The translations under genes and the position numbers were made by a program. Shown here one piece after another: positions 10,705-21,967 of a stretch of 64,000 bases of DNA. The stretch's first letter is position 1, and each line of letters opens with the position of its first letter. Source of the DNA: Candidatus Symbiopectobacterium sp. 'North America' (lineage in GTDB: Bacteria > Pseudomonadota > Gammaproteobacteria > Enterobacterales > Enterobacteriaceae); assembly GCF_015762685.1 (NCBI RefSeq), contig NZ_PEHF01000084.1:152813-216812 (forward strand), read 5' to 3'. Under the pieces are notes generated by a model. That model was not told the origin of the DNA and did no database searches. It saw nothing but the letters and a program-made list of their open reading frames with translations.

Positions 10705-10734
10705 AAATGAAACCGGTTTCATTTTGGATACTAA

Positions 10735-12185
<1,451 letters not shown>

Positions 12186-12194
12186 AAATGGCGC

Positions 12195-12227
12195 AAAAAA
12201 AACGCTTGCCAATAAACGGCAAGCGTT
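12195..12227 (-). terminator. Hairpin after beta-glucosidase remnant
   Basis: A 10-bp perfect stem (AACGCTTGCC against GGCAAGCGTT, 7-base loop) is followed on the minus strand by a run of eight T. It would terminate minus-strand transcripts, and the stem may also slow plus-strand transcription 15 bases past the glucosidase stop. Confidence 0.6.
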
Positions 12228-12577
12228 GAATAAGATCAGGTCATAAAAGACTACAGTAGAGTGCTTCACTCAACGTAATGTCCGAAAAGTCCGATGGTGT
12301 CGTGAAATGCAGTAAAACGGCTAATCACAACGTCATCTGGAGGTGGACGATAGGCACCTGTAAACGGCTCTGCGTCATTCCCAGGATTATGAAGCCGAAG
12401 CAAACATAGAAGGAGGAATGAGCATCTAAGGGGTCATATTAGCATGAACCGTGCCAGATCGTCGCCACATTGAAAACAAAAAAACAAACCAATCTAATTT
12501 ATTGAAAAATATATAATTTAAAATACATCGCTTTCGCAATTTATCCTCTCGACTGACAGCTTGCACCAAGCATGAAT
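12228..12577. other. Non-coding gap with no supported gene
   Basis: I find no convincing reading frame here. The left half is of ordinary composition; from about 12475 it becomes strongly A/T-rich. It ends at a good plus-strand terminator that has no plus-strand gene in front of it, so a small RNA is possible but unproven. Confidence 0.5.
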
Positions 12578-12624
12578 AACCCAACTGTCTCCATATAGAG
12601 ACATAACGTTGGGTTTTGTTTTTT
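12578..12624 (+). terminator. Plus-strand intrinsic terminator without an obvious gene
   Basis: An outer 8-bp stem (AACCCAAC against GTTGGGTT) encloses an inner 5-bp stem (GTCTC against GAGAC), and is followed by TTGTTTTTT. It points into the 3' end of the minus-strand S10 peptidase remnant. Confidence 0.65.
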
Positions 12625-12630
12625 CATGTT

Positions 12631-14252
12631 TTATTTCAATTGTTTAAATGTCTCTAAATGGAGACGTTTAAACAGGGCTTCTGTCGCCATTTTCCAACAG
12701 TCTGCTGAACTATCCCGCAATAAGTCACGCAGATCCTGATGTAACTGTTGCAGCGATTTTTCATCAAGATAAGGCAAATGCCCCGACTCATACCGATTAA
12801 ATTGAAGATTAGCGCGCAGTTTTTCAGGCAAAGAGAGGTGATTGAGGTGATATTGCGCGACAAAGTAAGGCGTCGCCAAATCGTAGATCCCCCCGAGCAC
12901 CATCACTTTCATGCGCGGATTCATTTTCATGGTTTCGGACAATGCAGTCAGTAGATTGAAAGAACGATTTTCTGGCGTCATATTCCAATAGTAAATGGCA
13001 TTCGAGTCAGAAACATAATCTTGCACCGTATTTACGTTCAATGCTTTTGCCAGATAGTCGCGATACGCGGAAATAAACCCGGAGCCGATAGTCATAACCG
13101 GATCGTAATCGCTCCGCGCAGCCATTTATCCAGCGAGGCTCCTCGATAACGGCCGTCAGCACGGCTGACCGTATCGCCCTGCTCTGTCAGCAATTTTTTA
13201 ACAAACAGCGGGCCTGAAACGCGCAAATCGGCCTTAACCCATTCCCGCGCGGGTATACCGGTATAGCGAGCAAGTTGCTCAGCAAGCTCTGCTTTCTGCG
13301 ATTCTGGCAAGAGATTGCCCTGAGCCAACGCCTGTGCATAGGGACCAAGGGAAAACTGTTCAACCTCAGTCAGCAAATGATCCAGATTTTCTGCGACATT
13401 TGCCGGATGCTGATAGTAATGGGCTATTGCCGCATAGGTTGGCAACGCCAGATAATAGGGCTGATCGATGCCGGGGTTGGATTCGGGACGATCGATATCA
13501 ATATCCTGGCTCAAATACTGCGACAGCAAAATAATACCGTTAACATCGACGTTGTGCTGCACCTTCAGCCGGTTTGCCAGCGCCACCGTACGCGTCGTGC
13601 CGTAGCTCTCACCAAGCAGGTAACGCGGCGCATTCCAGCGCTGATAGCGACTCAGAAACTGCGTGATAAATTGCGCAAACGCGTGTGCGTCTCCATTAAT
13701 ACTGTAGGTGTCATTCTCTTTTTGACGCTTCTGCGCCTGCCGCTCCTGAACATTGGCCGCATGGCTGATAAACTGACCAAACCTGGTGCCCGGCGCATCG
13801 ATAAAGACCAGATCGCTGACATCAAGCAGAGAATAGGCATTATCGATAACCGGATAAGGCGGCAATACGGGTTTATCCGGCGTGCTGGCGACCACCCGCT
13901 TTGGCCCTAAACCGCCCATATGCAGCCACACGGAAGAAGAACCCGGTCCGCCGTCATAGATAAACGTGATCGGCCGATTCTCCGGCTTCGCCGTCTTATC
14001 TACCGACTTGAAGTAGGCCACGTAGGACAAGGTCGCGATGGGTTCGTCGGGATCGTCCGTATTCAGTGCTAATGCGCCCGCTTCGGCACGATAATTAAGG
14101 CGCCCCTGGTTAAGTTTCACTTGCCCTTCACTCATTACAACATCACTCGGCGCCGGAGCCTGTTCTGGTACTGGCGGCGGTGATGCCATGGCAAACGCGG
14201 AGCTTAAGCATAAAAACATCATTATAAAAACAAAACGTTGCAAGTTATTCAT
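12631..14252 (-). pseudogene. Peptidase S10 serine carboxypeptidase-like protein, frameshifted
   Basis: Two overlapping frames together encode a secreted S10-family serine carboxypeptidase-like protein of about 540 residues. The first (14252 to 13092) starts with a signal peptide (MNNLQRFVFIMMFLCLSS...AMA), has the oxyanion segment YDGGPGSSSVW and the catalytic Ser in GESYGT. The second (13125 to 12631) carries the catalytic Asp region (LGGIYDLATPY) and the His region (ESGHLPYL). The frame changes between about 13100 and 13135, separating Ser from Asp and His, so the product would be inactive. One frameshift is the only lesion I see. Confidence 0.8.
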
Positions 14253-14276
14253 GGTCTTCCTTTTACATTATCGTCC

Positions 14277-14629
14277 TTATGGGAACCATTTCGTTTCCGA
14301 TGTCCATTCCCTCAATTTTATGCACTGATTGAAAAGGGCCTGGCGGCTACCGCTATTAACATCCATCACATAACTTTGTGTTTCTGGTCGTTGCCCGCTG
14401 ATATATTTTTCATTTTTACAGTCGTCCTTTTTTCCACACGGCAAATAGTAGGACGTATATTGCGTTCGCTGCGACACTTCATTTTTCACAGGGAATTTTT
14501 CTTCGCTCAGCGTTTCACAGGCACCTTTCGAGATGGTGAAATCCTCAGCGTTAGCGATGTTTTTCACCCATTGCGTCGTACAACCAGAAATCAGAAGTGT
14601 GGCAAACAATAATGTAAATTAATATTCAT
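14277..14629 (-). pseudogene. Small lipoprotein with frameshifted signal peptide
   Basis: A 110-residue frame reads MFATLLISGC from a TTG at 14609, with a lipobox LISGC but only a 9-residue signal stretch, too short to work. Upstream, an ATG at 14629 has a good Shine-Dalgarno (AAGGA, six bases away) but is out of frame by one base. Restoring one base would give a normal lipoprotein signal peptide of about 16 residues. The mature part has several cysteines and no domain I recognise. It lies just upstream of the S10 gene on the same strand. A single read error would explain it equally well. Confidence 0.5.
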
Positions 14630-14937
14630 TTCGATTCCTTTTAATACAGATTTCTTACCTTTGGCATAAAATTGTATTATTGGTTCATTTCTTGAATAGC
14701 AATTTATACAATCAATGACACATCGTTTAACTTTTGTTTAGTATTAAAAAGGAAAATATCGAACAAGAAATGAAAAGTATTTGGCTGCTTTGTCTAAATA
14801 AAAATAGGGATATAGCCTTAATTATTTGCATTACAAGACAACACGTTAACGCATTGAACGGCACCAGCAAACGCAACGTGAAGTATGACGGGTATAAATA
14901 GATTATCCGCGCCGTGAACACGGCGCGGATGAAAACA
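14630..14937. other. A/T-rich non-coding gap
   Basis: This 308-base stretch is clearly more A/T-rich than its surroundings. Apart from the ERIC fragment at 14864-14896 I see no gene or clear signal; a long minus-strand frame through it has no coding character. Confidence 0.5.
14864..14896. repeat. ERIC right-end fragment
   Basis: The stretch ends GTGAAGTATGACGGGTATA, matching the right end of the complete ERIC at 10428-10704, preceded by a degenerate match to the CAACGCACATGCAA region. The rest of the repeat is missing, so this is a solo or eroded end. Confidence 0.7.
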
Positions 14938-16098
14938 TCAGCGAGAAGACAGTTGTTCCAGGCTCTGTTTCGCCAACTGATGGAGGTAGTGCGCGGTAGG
15001 GAACAGTGCGCTGTCATCAACCCGGAATTTCGGATGATGCAGTGTATAAGGCCCGCCCGAACCGACCATCATGAATGTACCCGGCAGTTTTTGCTGATAG
15101 AAGGCAAAATCCTCGCCAATCGGGCTGGCATCCACGCGGCGCGCTTCAAAACCTTCTTCATCGGCAACACGCAGGGCAAAATCCACCCATTCCGGCGTAT
15201 TGACCACGGACGGCGGTCCGGCGTGCCAGATAAACTCGAGCTCAGCGCCAAAGGTGCTGGCAATACCTGCCACAATCTGGCGAAAGCGCTGTTCAATCAG
15301 ATCGCGCGCTGTCTGGCTAAAGGTGCGTACCGTACCTTCCACGTAGGCGGTATCCGGGATCACGTTTCAGGTGCTGCCACTGTGTACCTGAGTGATTGAC
15401 ACCACGGCGGTATCATCCGCTGGCACCGTGCGGCTGATAATGGTCTGCACCGCGCTAATCAACTGGCTGAGAATGATAATGGGGTCGTTGCCTTCATGAG
15501 GTTTGGCCGCATGGTAGCCTTTAGCAGCAATCTTGATTTCAAAACGATCCACGCCTGCCGTCAACGCGCCATCTTTACCACCGACCACGCCAACTGGCAG
15601 CTTTGGGTCGTTGTGAATGCCAAAGATGGCTGCCGCATTATCCAGCGCACCGGTCGCGATCACTTCTGGCGCGCCCAGCCCGGTTTCTTCCGCCGCCTGG
15701 AACAGAATGCGCACAGTGCCCTTTAGCTCGGACTCGATGCCTTTAAGCAAAATGGCAGCACACAGCGCGGCGGATGAATGAAAGTCGTGCCCGCAAGCGT
15801 GCATCACGCCCTGACGCTGAGAGGTGAATTCCACGCCGGATTCTTCTTCAATCGGCAGTGCGTCGATATCTGAACGCACTATAACCAACGGGCCATCCTG
15901 CACGCCGCCGACTTCAGCGACCAGACCGGTTTTCAACGGCAGATCCAGAATGCGGATGCCTTCCTTCTCCAGCGCGGCGCGGATTTTCTTGGTGGTTTCA
16001 AATTCCTGGTTGGATAATTCAGGGTTCTGGTGCAGATCGTGCCGGAACGCCTGAATAAATTGCGCTAACGGCGCATGCTGAGGTACTGTTTTTACGAT
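14938..16098 (-). pseudogene. M20 family amidohydrolase/deacetylase, nonsense codon
   Basis: A metal-dependent M20D peptidase of the HipO/YxeP type, which removes acyl groups from N-acyl amino acids. Metal ligands are readable in HACGHDFH and AAEETG, and the C-terminal part has SPIGEDFAFY. The frame is cut by TGA at 15369..15367, in GST(W)NVIPDTAYVEG where relatives have Trp; the remaining 141 residues stay in frame. The start is uncertain: a GGAG motif precedes an ATC codon at 16098, which may be a mutated ATG, and the open frame extends to an ATG at 16152. It lies downstream of the ABC transporter genes, consistent with deacetylation in a cysteine-conjugate pathway. Confidence 0.85.
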
Positions 16099-16188
16099 GT
16101 TTTCTCCACACTGTCCGTGCTTAAAGCCGCAGGATAAACCCGCGGCGCGCAAGGTATTTTATCTAAATAGCTTGTTATCACCGCATCG

Positions 16189-16919
16189 TCAGATGTCGTA
16201 TTCCGTATGTTCCGGTATCTTGGTCATCTGACGTAAGAAACGCTGCGTCTGCGGGTTATCCGAGAAACTGATCACCTGCTCGACGATATTCCCGTCGGCC
16301 ATGAAAATAACCCGATCAGCAACTTCTTTGGCAAACTGCATCTCATGGGTCACGATAACCATGGTGGTGCTGTTTTTCGCGAGATTTTGAATCACTTGCA
16401 GCACTTCGTGCACGCGCTCCGGATCCAGCGCCGAGGTAGGTTCATCAAACAGAATGGCTTTCGGGTCCACGGCCAGCGCGCGCGCGATACCCACGCGCTG
16501 CTGCTGCCCGCCGGACATGATGGGCTTCCGGCAGCAGGCCAACCTGCTCGATAAGCCGAAGTCCAATCTCCTGTGCCTGCTTCTTAGGCATTTTTTTCAC
16601 CACGATCAACGCTTCCGTGATGTTTTCCAGCGCGGTTTTATTCTTGAACAGGTTGTAGTTCTGGAACCATCGCTGTTTGCTGATGCAGTGCGTAGGCTTC
16701 CTTGGTGCTATAACGGCGTGTATCCAGTACGCGATCGCCAATTTCAATCGTGCCGGACTCCGGTTTTTCCAACAGGTTGAGGCAGCGCAGCAGGGTGGAT
16801 TTACCCGACCCTAAAGGGCCGATAATCGCCACCACTTCGCCCTGTGCGATATCCAGACTGATATTGTGCAGCACCACTTTGTCGCCAAAGCGTTTTGAGA
16901 GGTTTTTTACACTGATCAT
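16189..16919 (-). pseudogene. Polar amino acid ABC transporter ATPase, two frameshifts
   Basis: The pieces add up to a TcyN/GlnQ-type ATPase of about 245 residues. Walker A (GPLGSGKST, with an unusual Leu after GP) lies in the first frame, the Q-loop region ([14 protein letters not shown]) in the second, and the signature [14 protein letters not shown] with Walker [14 protein letters not shown] in the third. A one-base loss near 16675 and an out-of-frame deletion near 16520 break it. It would have powered the adjacent permease and binding protein, so the importer cannot work as encoded. Confidence 0.88.
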
Positions 16920-16931
16920 GGCGGCGTCTTC

Positions 16932-17602
16932 TTAGCGCTGTAATGAGTGGTTCAGTTTCTTTTCCAGCCAGTTTTGCAGTCTGGAATAAACAATGATGAC
17001 CAGCCAATAAATCAGCCCTACCACCAGGAAGGTTTCAAAGAAACGCAGCGATTCTGCGGCGATCATTTTACCTTCAGCAAACAGTTCAGATACGCCAAGT
17101 GCAAAGGCTACCGAGGTGTCTTTGATCAGCGAGATAAAGGTGTTACCTGTGGCAGGCAGCGCATTGAGCATCGCCTGCGGCAGTACAATACGGCGGTAAA
17201 TCTGCGAACGATTCATGCCGATCGACAGCCCGACTTCCGTTTGTCCCCAATCGACCGAGGCCAGCGCAGCGCGGAAAATCTCCGCCAAGTACGCCGAGGT
17301 TTTCAGGCTAAAGCCGATAATCGCCGCCGACATCGCGGTCAGATCGCTCAGCGCTGGGAACAGCTGCGGCAAACCGAAGTAGAGATAAACAACTGAACCA
17401 GAGACGGAATGCCGCGAAACAGCGAGATATAAAACTCAATCACCTTCACCAATACCGTGATCTTGCTTTCCCGCAGCAGCGCTAGCACCAGACCCAGTAT
17501 CATGGCGAAAATCATGGATACCACGGCTAACAGCAGCGTGGTCGGTAAATAGAGCAAAACCTGAGGAAACACCTTCAGCAGGTAAGCAAAATCGATATTC
17601 AT
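16932..17602 (-). pseudogene. Polar amino acid ABC transporter permease, frameshifted
   Basis: A TcyL/GlnP-type inner-membrane permease. From the ATG at 17602 (MNIDFAYLLKVFPQ) the first frame covers the N-terminal helices up to FRGIPSLVQLF; a one-base loss near 17385 shifts the rest, which continues as YFGLPQLFPALSD and contains the EAA-loop region QIYRRIVLPQAMLNALPATGN cut by no further stop. Intact relatives have about 220 residues. It lies between the binding-protein and ATPase genes. Confidence 0.88.
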
Positions 17603-17670
17603 GAGCAGTACCATTAATGCTTCCACCGGCGCAAGCACCGGTGGAAAAGAGATGACAAAAAGCGCGTCGG

Positions 17671-18474
17671 TTAGTGTGCTTGCGGTGCGGTAATAATGTC
17701 CTCACCGAAATATTTCACGGAAATCTCTTTCAGACGGCCATCAGCACGCATTTTCGCCAGCTCAGCATTGAACTGCTCACGCAGTTTGTCGCCTTTTTCA
17801 TCTTTGTGGAACGGGAAGCTGACTTCCTCGATCACCAGCGGATCGCCAACCAGTTTGAACGGCAGATTGCGCTTGTTGATTTCAGCCAACAGGATTGGGC
17901 GGGAGTTTACATAGCCTTCCACGCGCTTGGACAACGCATCATTCATTGCGCCATCGCGGGTTTCATAGGTGCGGATGGTCACACTGCCGTCAGCAAAGGC
18001 TTTCTTCAGGTTATTCAGGTAGTTATAGCTAAATACGCCCGCCACTGTTTTACCTTTCAGGTCATCCAGCGTGTTGATATTGGTGTTATCTTTGTGCGTA
18101 ACAATCTGGCTGCTGTAGTAGCTGTACACATCGGCAAAGTTATACTTTTCTTTACGCGCCGGCGTGATCGCCACGACGTTAGCCACGGTATCGAGTTTGT
18201 TCGCTTCCAACTGCCCCATCAGGCCGCTGAAATCGGTGGTAACCCACTCGATTTTGTAATTCAGATCTTTCGCGATGGTTTCAGTGACTTCAACGTCAAA
18301 ACCCACTAACTTGTTATCTTGCTTAAAGCCGCTCGGGTAGCTTTGTCCGGTAGAACCTACGCGCAGCACCGTGCTGGCTTTTCCGCCCGCCGCCGCTTTT
18401 TTGTCCTGAGAGTCACAGCCCGCCATTAGAAAGGCAGTGGTAAGCGCTAACGCAGACAAAGTCAGTTTTTTCAT
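17671..18474 (-). CDS. Solute-binding lipoprotein, cystine/polar amino acid type
   Basis: A periplasmic solute-binding protein of the SBP_bac_3 family (FliY/TcyJ-like). From the ATG at 18474 it is 267 residues, with signal peptide MKKLTLSALALTTAFLMAGC and a lipobox MAGC that would make it membrane-anchored. Conserved family motifs are GFDVEVTETIAKDL, DFSGLMGQLEANKLD and TYETRDGAMND. Upstream in the same frame lies a string of ATG and ATA codons made by a GATAAT-type repeat, giving several possible starts, with a GAGAGG motif before the first. It is the only intact part of the importer. A second, broken paralogue lies at 21968. Confidence 0.9.
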   Translation of the reverse strand: MKKLTLSALALTTAFLMAGCDSQDKKAAAGGKASTVLRVGSTGQSYPSGFKQDNKLVGFDVEVTETIAKDLNYKIEWVTTDFSGLMGQLEANKLDTVANVVAITPARKEKYNFADVYSYYSSQIVTHKDNTNINTLDDLKGKTVAGVFSYNYLNNLKKAFADGSVTIRTYETRDGAMNDALSKRVEGYVNSRPILLAEINKRNLPFKLVGDPLVIEEVSFPFHKDEKGDKLREQFNAELAKMRADGRLKEISVKYFGEDIITAPQAH

Positions 18475-18505
18475 TATCATTATCATTATTATTATCATGT
18501 TCATG
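18471..18505. repeat. Short tandem GATAAT/ATAATG repeat at a translation start
   Basis: On the minus strand the repeat reads as ATGATAATAATAATGATAATG and continues to the ATG of the binding-protein gene. Each unit is a multiple of three, so changes by slippage would add or remove Met-Ile residues ahead of the signal peptide without a frameshift. Confidence 0.7.
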
Positions 18506-18509
18506 CCTC

Positions 18510-19031
18510 TCATTGGGAATTTTTCTTCTTCCACTGGTGATAACCATCCTGGTCTAACACTTTTTCCATATAAATCGTCAGGTGGCCTTTACCCAGATTC
18601 GCCTGCCCGACTTCGTTAAAACCGTAATGCTTATACATATCGATAAACCAGGGGTGGCTCTGTGCCGTGCCCAAAGAAACCGCGGGTGCCTTGAGTTGCC
18701 CTATCAGCACCGTTTCTTTCAGCCACTGCATCATCTGGCGGCCAAATCCCTGCCCTTTGTAGTCCGGGTGGGTGGCGAACCACCCCAAATGCGGCAAACC
18801 ATACGGGCCAGGCTCCGGTCCCCAAGGGTAACGGATGCTAAAAGACGACACCATCACGCCGTCTTTTTCCAGCGCATAAACACCGTGGCGCGTAATATGG
18901 CGACGTACCATATCGATATCCGCCTCAGCCGCGGCAAAGTGAATGCCCAGTTGGCGAATCGGTTCATAGGCCGCCAACGCCAGAAAGGCTTCGTCATCTT
19001 CCAGCGTGAGCTGGCGAAAAACCGTACTCAT
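18510..19031 (-). CDS. GNAT family N-acetyltransferase
   Basis: A 173-residue GCN5-related acetyltransferase with the acetyl-CoA loop visible as GQGFGRQMM (motif A, about residues 95-104) and the C-terminal MYKHYGFNEVG segment. Its substrate is unknown. Its place between a lyase, an amino acid importer and an M20 deacetylase resembles cysteine S-conjugate salvage operons, in which such an enzyme N-acetylates the imported conjugate. That role is inference from context. No lesion. Confidence 0.8.
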   Translation of the reverse strand: MSTVFRQLTLEDDEAFLALAAYEPIRQLGIHFAAAEADIDMVRRHITRHGVYALEKDGVMVSSFSIRYPWGPEPGPYGLPHLGWFATHPDYKGQGFGRQMMQWLKETVLIGQLKAPAVSLGTAQSHPWFIDMYKHYGFNEVGQANLGKGHLTIYMEKVLDQDGYHQWKKKNSQ

Positions 19032-19044
19032 GTTTAACGCTCAC

Positions 19045-20406
19045 TTACGCTGGCAGCAGACCAGAGTTGTCGGCATAACGAATCACTTCATCCACCTTTT
19101 GTGGTGCACAGCCCAAATAGTTGACTGGGTTCAGCCATGCGTCAAGTTCCTGCGCGGTAACCTGCGCCGACAGGACCGGGTCTTCCAGCAGCACCTCTTT
19201 GAAGTGACGGCTCTGTTCAAACGCCTTCATGGAGCACTCGTACACCAAATGGTGCGCGGTTTGTTTACCCATACGTTTGCCAATTTCAAACATCACTTTC
19301 TCAGAGAGCAACAGGCCGTTTTGCAGTTCCAAGTTCGCCAGCATCTGCTTTTCATTCACCGACATACCGCGCAGGATACCCAGCGCATTCTGCAACTGCG
19401 CGGAGAGGTAAATGTTCACTTCCGGCAGAGCGATCCACTCAGCGCGCCAGCTCATAGCGTCACGCTCATATTCCACCTTCATGGACTCATGAATCAGCGA
19501 TGCGCTTTTGAAAATGGGTGCAGTCAGGCTAGCCAGCCCTTCAAATGCCGCTGGGTTACGTTTGTGCGGCATGGTGGTGGAACCAATTTTGCCTGCTGAG
19601 AACGGCTCTTCAACTTCGTTGATTTCCGTGCGCATCAGGTTATACAGCTCGTTGCCGATCTTGCCGCTGATCAGCACCACCACGGAAGCATATTCGGAGA
19701 AACGATCGCGCGCGGACTGCCAGACGATGTTCGGCGTAGCCAGCCCCAGTTTATCCAGCGTCAGGCGCTCAATCTGCGGTCCCAGTTCGCCGAACGATGC
19801 ATAGGTGCCAATTGCGCCATTCACGTTACCCACCAGTACGCGGGCTTTGATTTCTTTCAGACGCTCCAGATGGCGAACAAACTCATCCAGCCATACCGCC
19901 AGTTTAAAACCAAAGGTGGTCGGCAGCGCCTGCATGCCGCGGGTGCACCCCGTCATCGGCCTATGCTGATACTTTTTCGCCAGGCGTTTCAACTCAACCG
20001 CCATCAATTGCGTGTCGCGTTCGACAATGGCAAAAGCCTGCTGTAATTGCAGTACCGTAGCGGTATCCACGATATCTTGCGTGGTCACACCATAGTGAAT
20101 GTATTCGCCCGCGTCGCCACACTGCTTTTGAATCGCGGTGATGGTGGGCATCAGGGAGTGCTTCATACGGACCGCATCCTGCGCGATCTTTTCCACATTC
20201 AGTGCGCTTGCATCCGCTTTCGCGGCAATGGTTTGTGCGGCGTCGGCCGGGATAACGCCCAATTCACCTTCGGCCAGCGCCAATTCAACTTCAACTTCAA
20301 CGTCAACCTGCTTCGTCAGGCGGTTATGTTCTGACCAGACAGCACGCATTTCGGGCGTGCCAAAGTTGTTCTCGATGAGGAGAAAATCAATGATATGTGA
20401 TGCCAT
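19045..20406 (-). CDS. Fumarase/aspartase superfamily lyase, adenylosuccinate lyase-like
   Basis: A 453-residue enzyme of the superfamily whose members eliminate fumarate from a succino-adduct. The signature is GSTTMPHKRNP (about residues 270-280), with the other conserved regions TGCTRGMQ and HYGVTTQD. Housekeeping purB lies elsewhere in enterobacteria and differs, so this is a specialised paralogue. Neighbouring importer, acetyltransferase and M20 genes suggest S-(2-succino)cysteine or a similar conjugate as substrate, releasing fumarate and a thiol; related gene sets have been described in Bacillus and, as I recall, Dickeya. 3-carboxymuconate cycloisomerase-like activity is an alternative. 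Intact. Confidence 0.75.
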   Translation of the reverse strand: MASHIIDFLLIENNFGTPEMRAVWSEHNRLTKQVDVEVEVELALAEGELGVIPADAAQTIAAKADASALNVEKIAQDAVRMKHSLMPTITAIQKQCGDAGEYIHYGVTTQDIVDTATVLQLQQAFAIVERDTQLMAVELKRLAKKYQHRPMTGCTRGMQALPTTFGFKLAVWLDEFVRHLERLKEIKARVLVGNVNGAIGTYASFGELGPQIERLTLDKLGLATPNIVWQSARDRFSEYASVVVLISGKIGNELYNLMRTEINEVEEPFSAGKIGSTTMPHKRNPAAFEGLASLTAPIFKSASLIHESMKVEYERDAMSWRAEWIALPEVNIYLSAQLQNALGILRGMSVNEKQMLANLELQNGLLLSEKVMFEIGKRMGKQTAHHLVYECSMKAFEQSRHFKEVLLEDPVLSAQVTAQELDAWLNPVNYLGCAPQKVDEVIRYADNSGLLPA

Positions 20407-20491
20407 AGCTTACTCGTTCGTTGGATGTGTCAGGCGGGATTTTTGTCGTCGTTCTAATGTTGGGAATATAGCATGCGACAAATCGGCTCCT

Positions 20492-20538
20492 ATATATCTT
20501 CTGGATCTATCTTATATTCAGAATATAGGAAGATATAT
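20492..20538. promoter_or_regulatory. Nested palindromes upstream of the lyase operon
   Basis: An outer 10-bp perfect inverted repeat (ATATATCTTC at 20492-20501 and GAAGATATAT at 20529-20538) encloses an inner 7-bp one around one base (TATATTC-A-GAATATA, 20513-20527). It sits about 90 bases before the lyase start, in an A/T-rich island, as expected for a repressor operator. No regulator gene is adjacent. Confidence 0.55.
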
Positions 20539-20599
20539 CGTTTACCACACATCCAGACGTAATGCTATATTGATATCCATCACATCCCGTAAAACCGCA

Positions 20600-21679
20600 T
20601 CACTTGCTGTATTGCGTTGTTAATACAGCCCTTTGAATCGCCTCGGGTGCCAGCGAAAACGGCAGCAGTGCGGCGCTGGCAGCGGGGAATTTAAAGGTTT
20701 GAGACAGCGTATTGGCCAGTTCGGCATAGCGCGTTTCCGCCACCGGCAAGCGCGCGGGGGCATCATAGCGCTGCAACAGTGCCAGCAAATCGGGATCGAC
20801 CGAACCGTCGCCGCGCGCCACTAGCGACTGCACCCGCAAGCCATAGCCGACTTTCTCTCCGTGCAACCAGTCATGCAGTTCAGGAACGAGCGTCATTCGA
20901 TTATGAATCGCATGGGCTACTCCGGGTGAAGGGGAGTCATCACGCATGCTGTTTGCCAATCCGGCCAGCGCGATATTGGCATCGATCACCTTTTGCAGCG
21001 CCACGGTCACTTGTTGTTCGGCATTATCTCTCAGTGCCTGTTCGCCCCACTGTACAAAGGTATCGCGGGTGAGCGTCGCCACCTGAACCTTAAGGTTCAG
21101 CGCCAGATTATCTCCGTTTTTCGCCAGATAGGGATGAAATTCATACCATTTAGCCAGCGCATCGACGATTCCGGATTTCAGATAGCGCACATCGCTGCGG
21201 GCAATCACGTCACTGTCGACCAACACCATCACCGGCATGTGTTGCAATACCTGCGTTCCCTGATGCCCACCCTGCTCATCATACAGAATACTGATCCGTG
21301 ACCAGGCCGCGCAGGTGGCAGTGATGGTCGGCAAAGTGATCACCTGACCGTTCTCCAGCCCGTCAGCGACCGCTTTGGCGCAGTCCATCAAGCGTCCACC
21401 GCCAACACCGAGGACAACCTGAACGCCACGTTGAGCAATTTAATGCTGATGGTATGCAATCGCCTCGCGCGTGCATTCCCCTTCCAACAGATACACATCA
21501 AACTGCACGTCGGACTGCGTCAAACTGGTGGAGAGTGCACGTTCTACCGCTGCCCAGGCGCGTGGGCTGGTCAACACGGCAATGTGACGAGAAAATGGCG
21601 CAATCAGTTCACCCACACGTGAAAGCAGGCCAGACTGGTGGTGATAGACACCGGGAGATTTGATAGCAAAAACGGTAAT
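20600..21679 (-). pseudogene. Iron-containing alcohol dehydrogenase family, disrupted
   Basis: A member of the glycerol dehydrogenase/YbdH branch of the iron-type dehydrogenases. The N-terminal part reads ITVFAIKSPGVYHHQSGLL, then GVGGGRLMDCAKAVAD (the nucleotide-binding GGG motif) and later metal-site regions such as GVAHAIHNRM. An in-frame TAA at 21442..21440 interrupts it (HQH-stop-IAQRG). The expected start codon at 21679 is ATT, and no ATG, GTG or TTG lies upstream before a stop, so the start may be lost as well. About 360 residues are recognisable in total. Confidence 0.8.
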
Positions 21680-21967
21680 CCTTTGATTTATCTACACTGT
21701 GCCAACGCATACGCACAGGCTATAAAGTGCAATAGTAAAAGCCTGTTAGCAGGTTGTAACCGATCAAATGGTCATAAGATATAACGTGAAGGTATAAAAT
21801 CCTGTTTATTTTGAATGATATAGTTTTCAAACCAACAACGCTCCTTCACGTCCCCTCAATGTGCATCCCACTGTTGTTAGCCTGCCATTACCCTCAGAAC
21901 TGATGAGCGCGTTGCAAAGAGTTAACCCAATTTCGTTCTAAACCAGGAATGTTGAAACAGGAATCTC

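Noticed and set aside
14727..15020. A 97-codon minus-strand frame in the A/T-rich gap
   Set aside because: It has skewed low-complexity composition, crosses the end of the M20 gene and contains the ERIC fragment; nothing supports coding.
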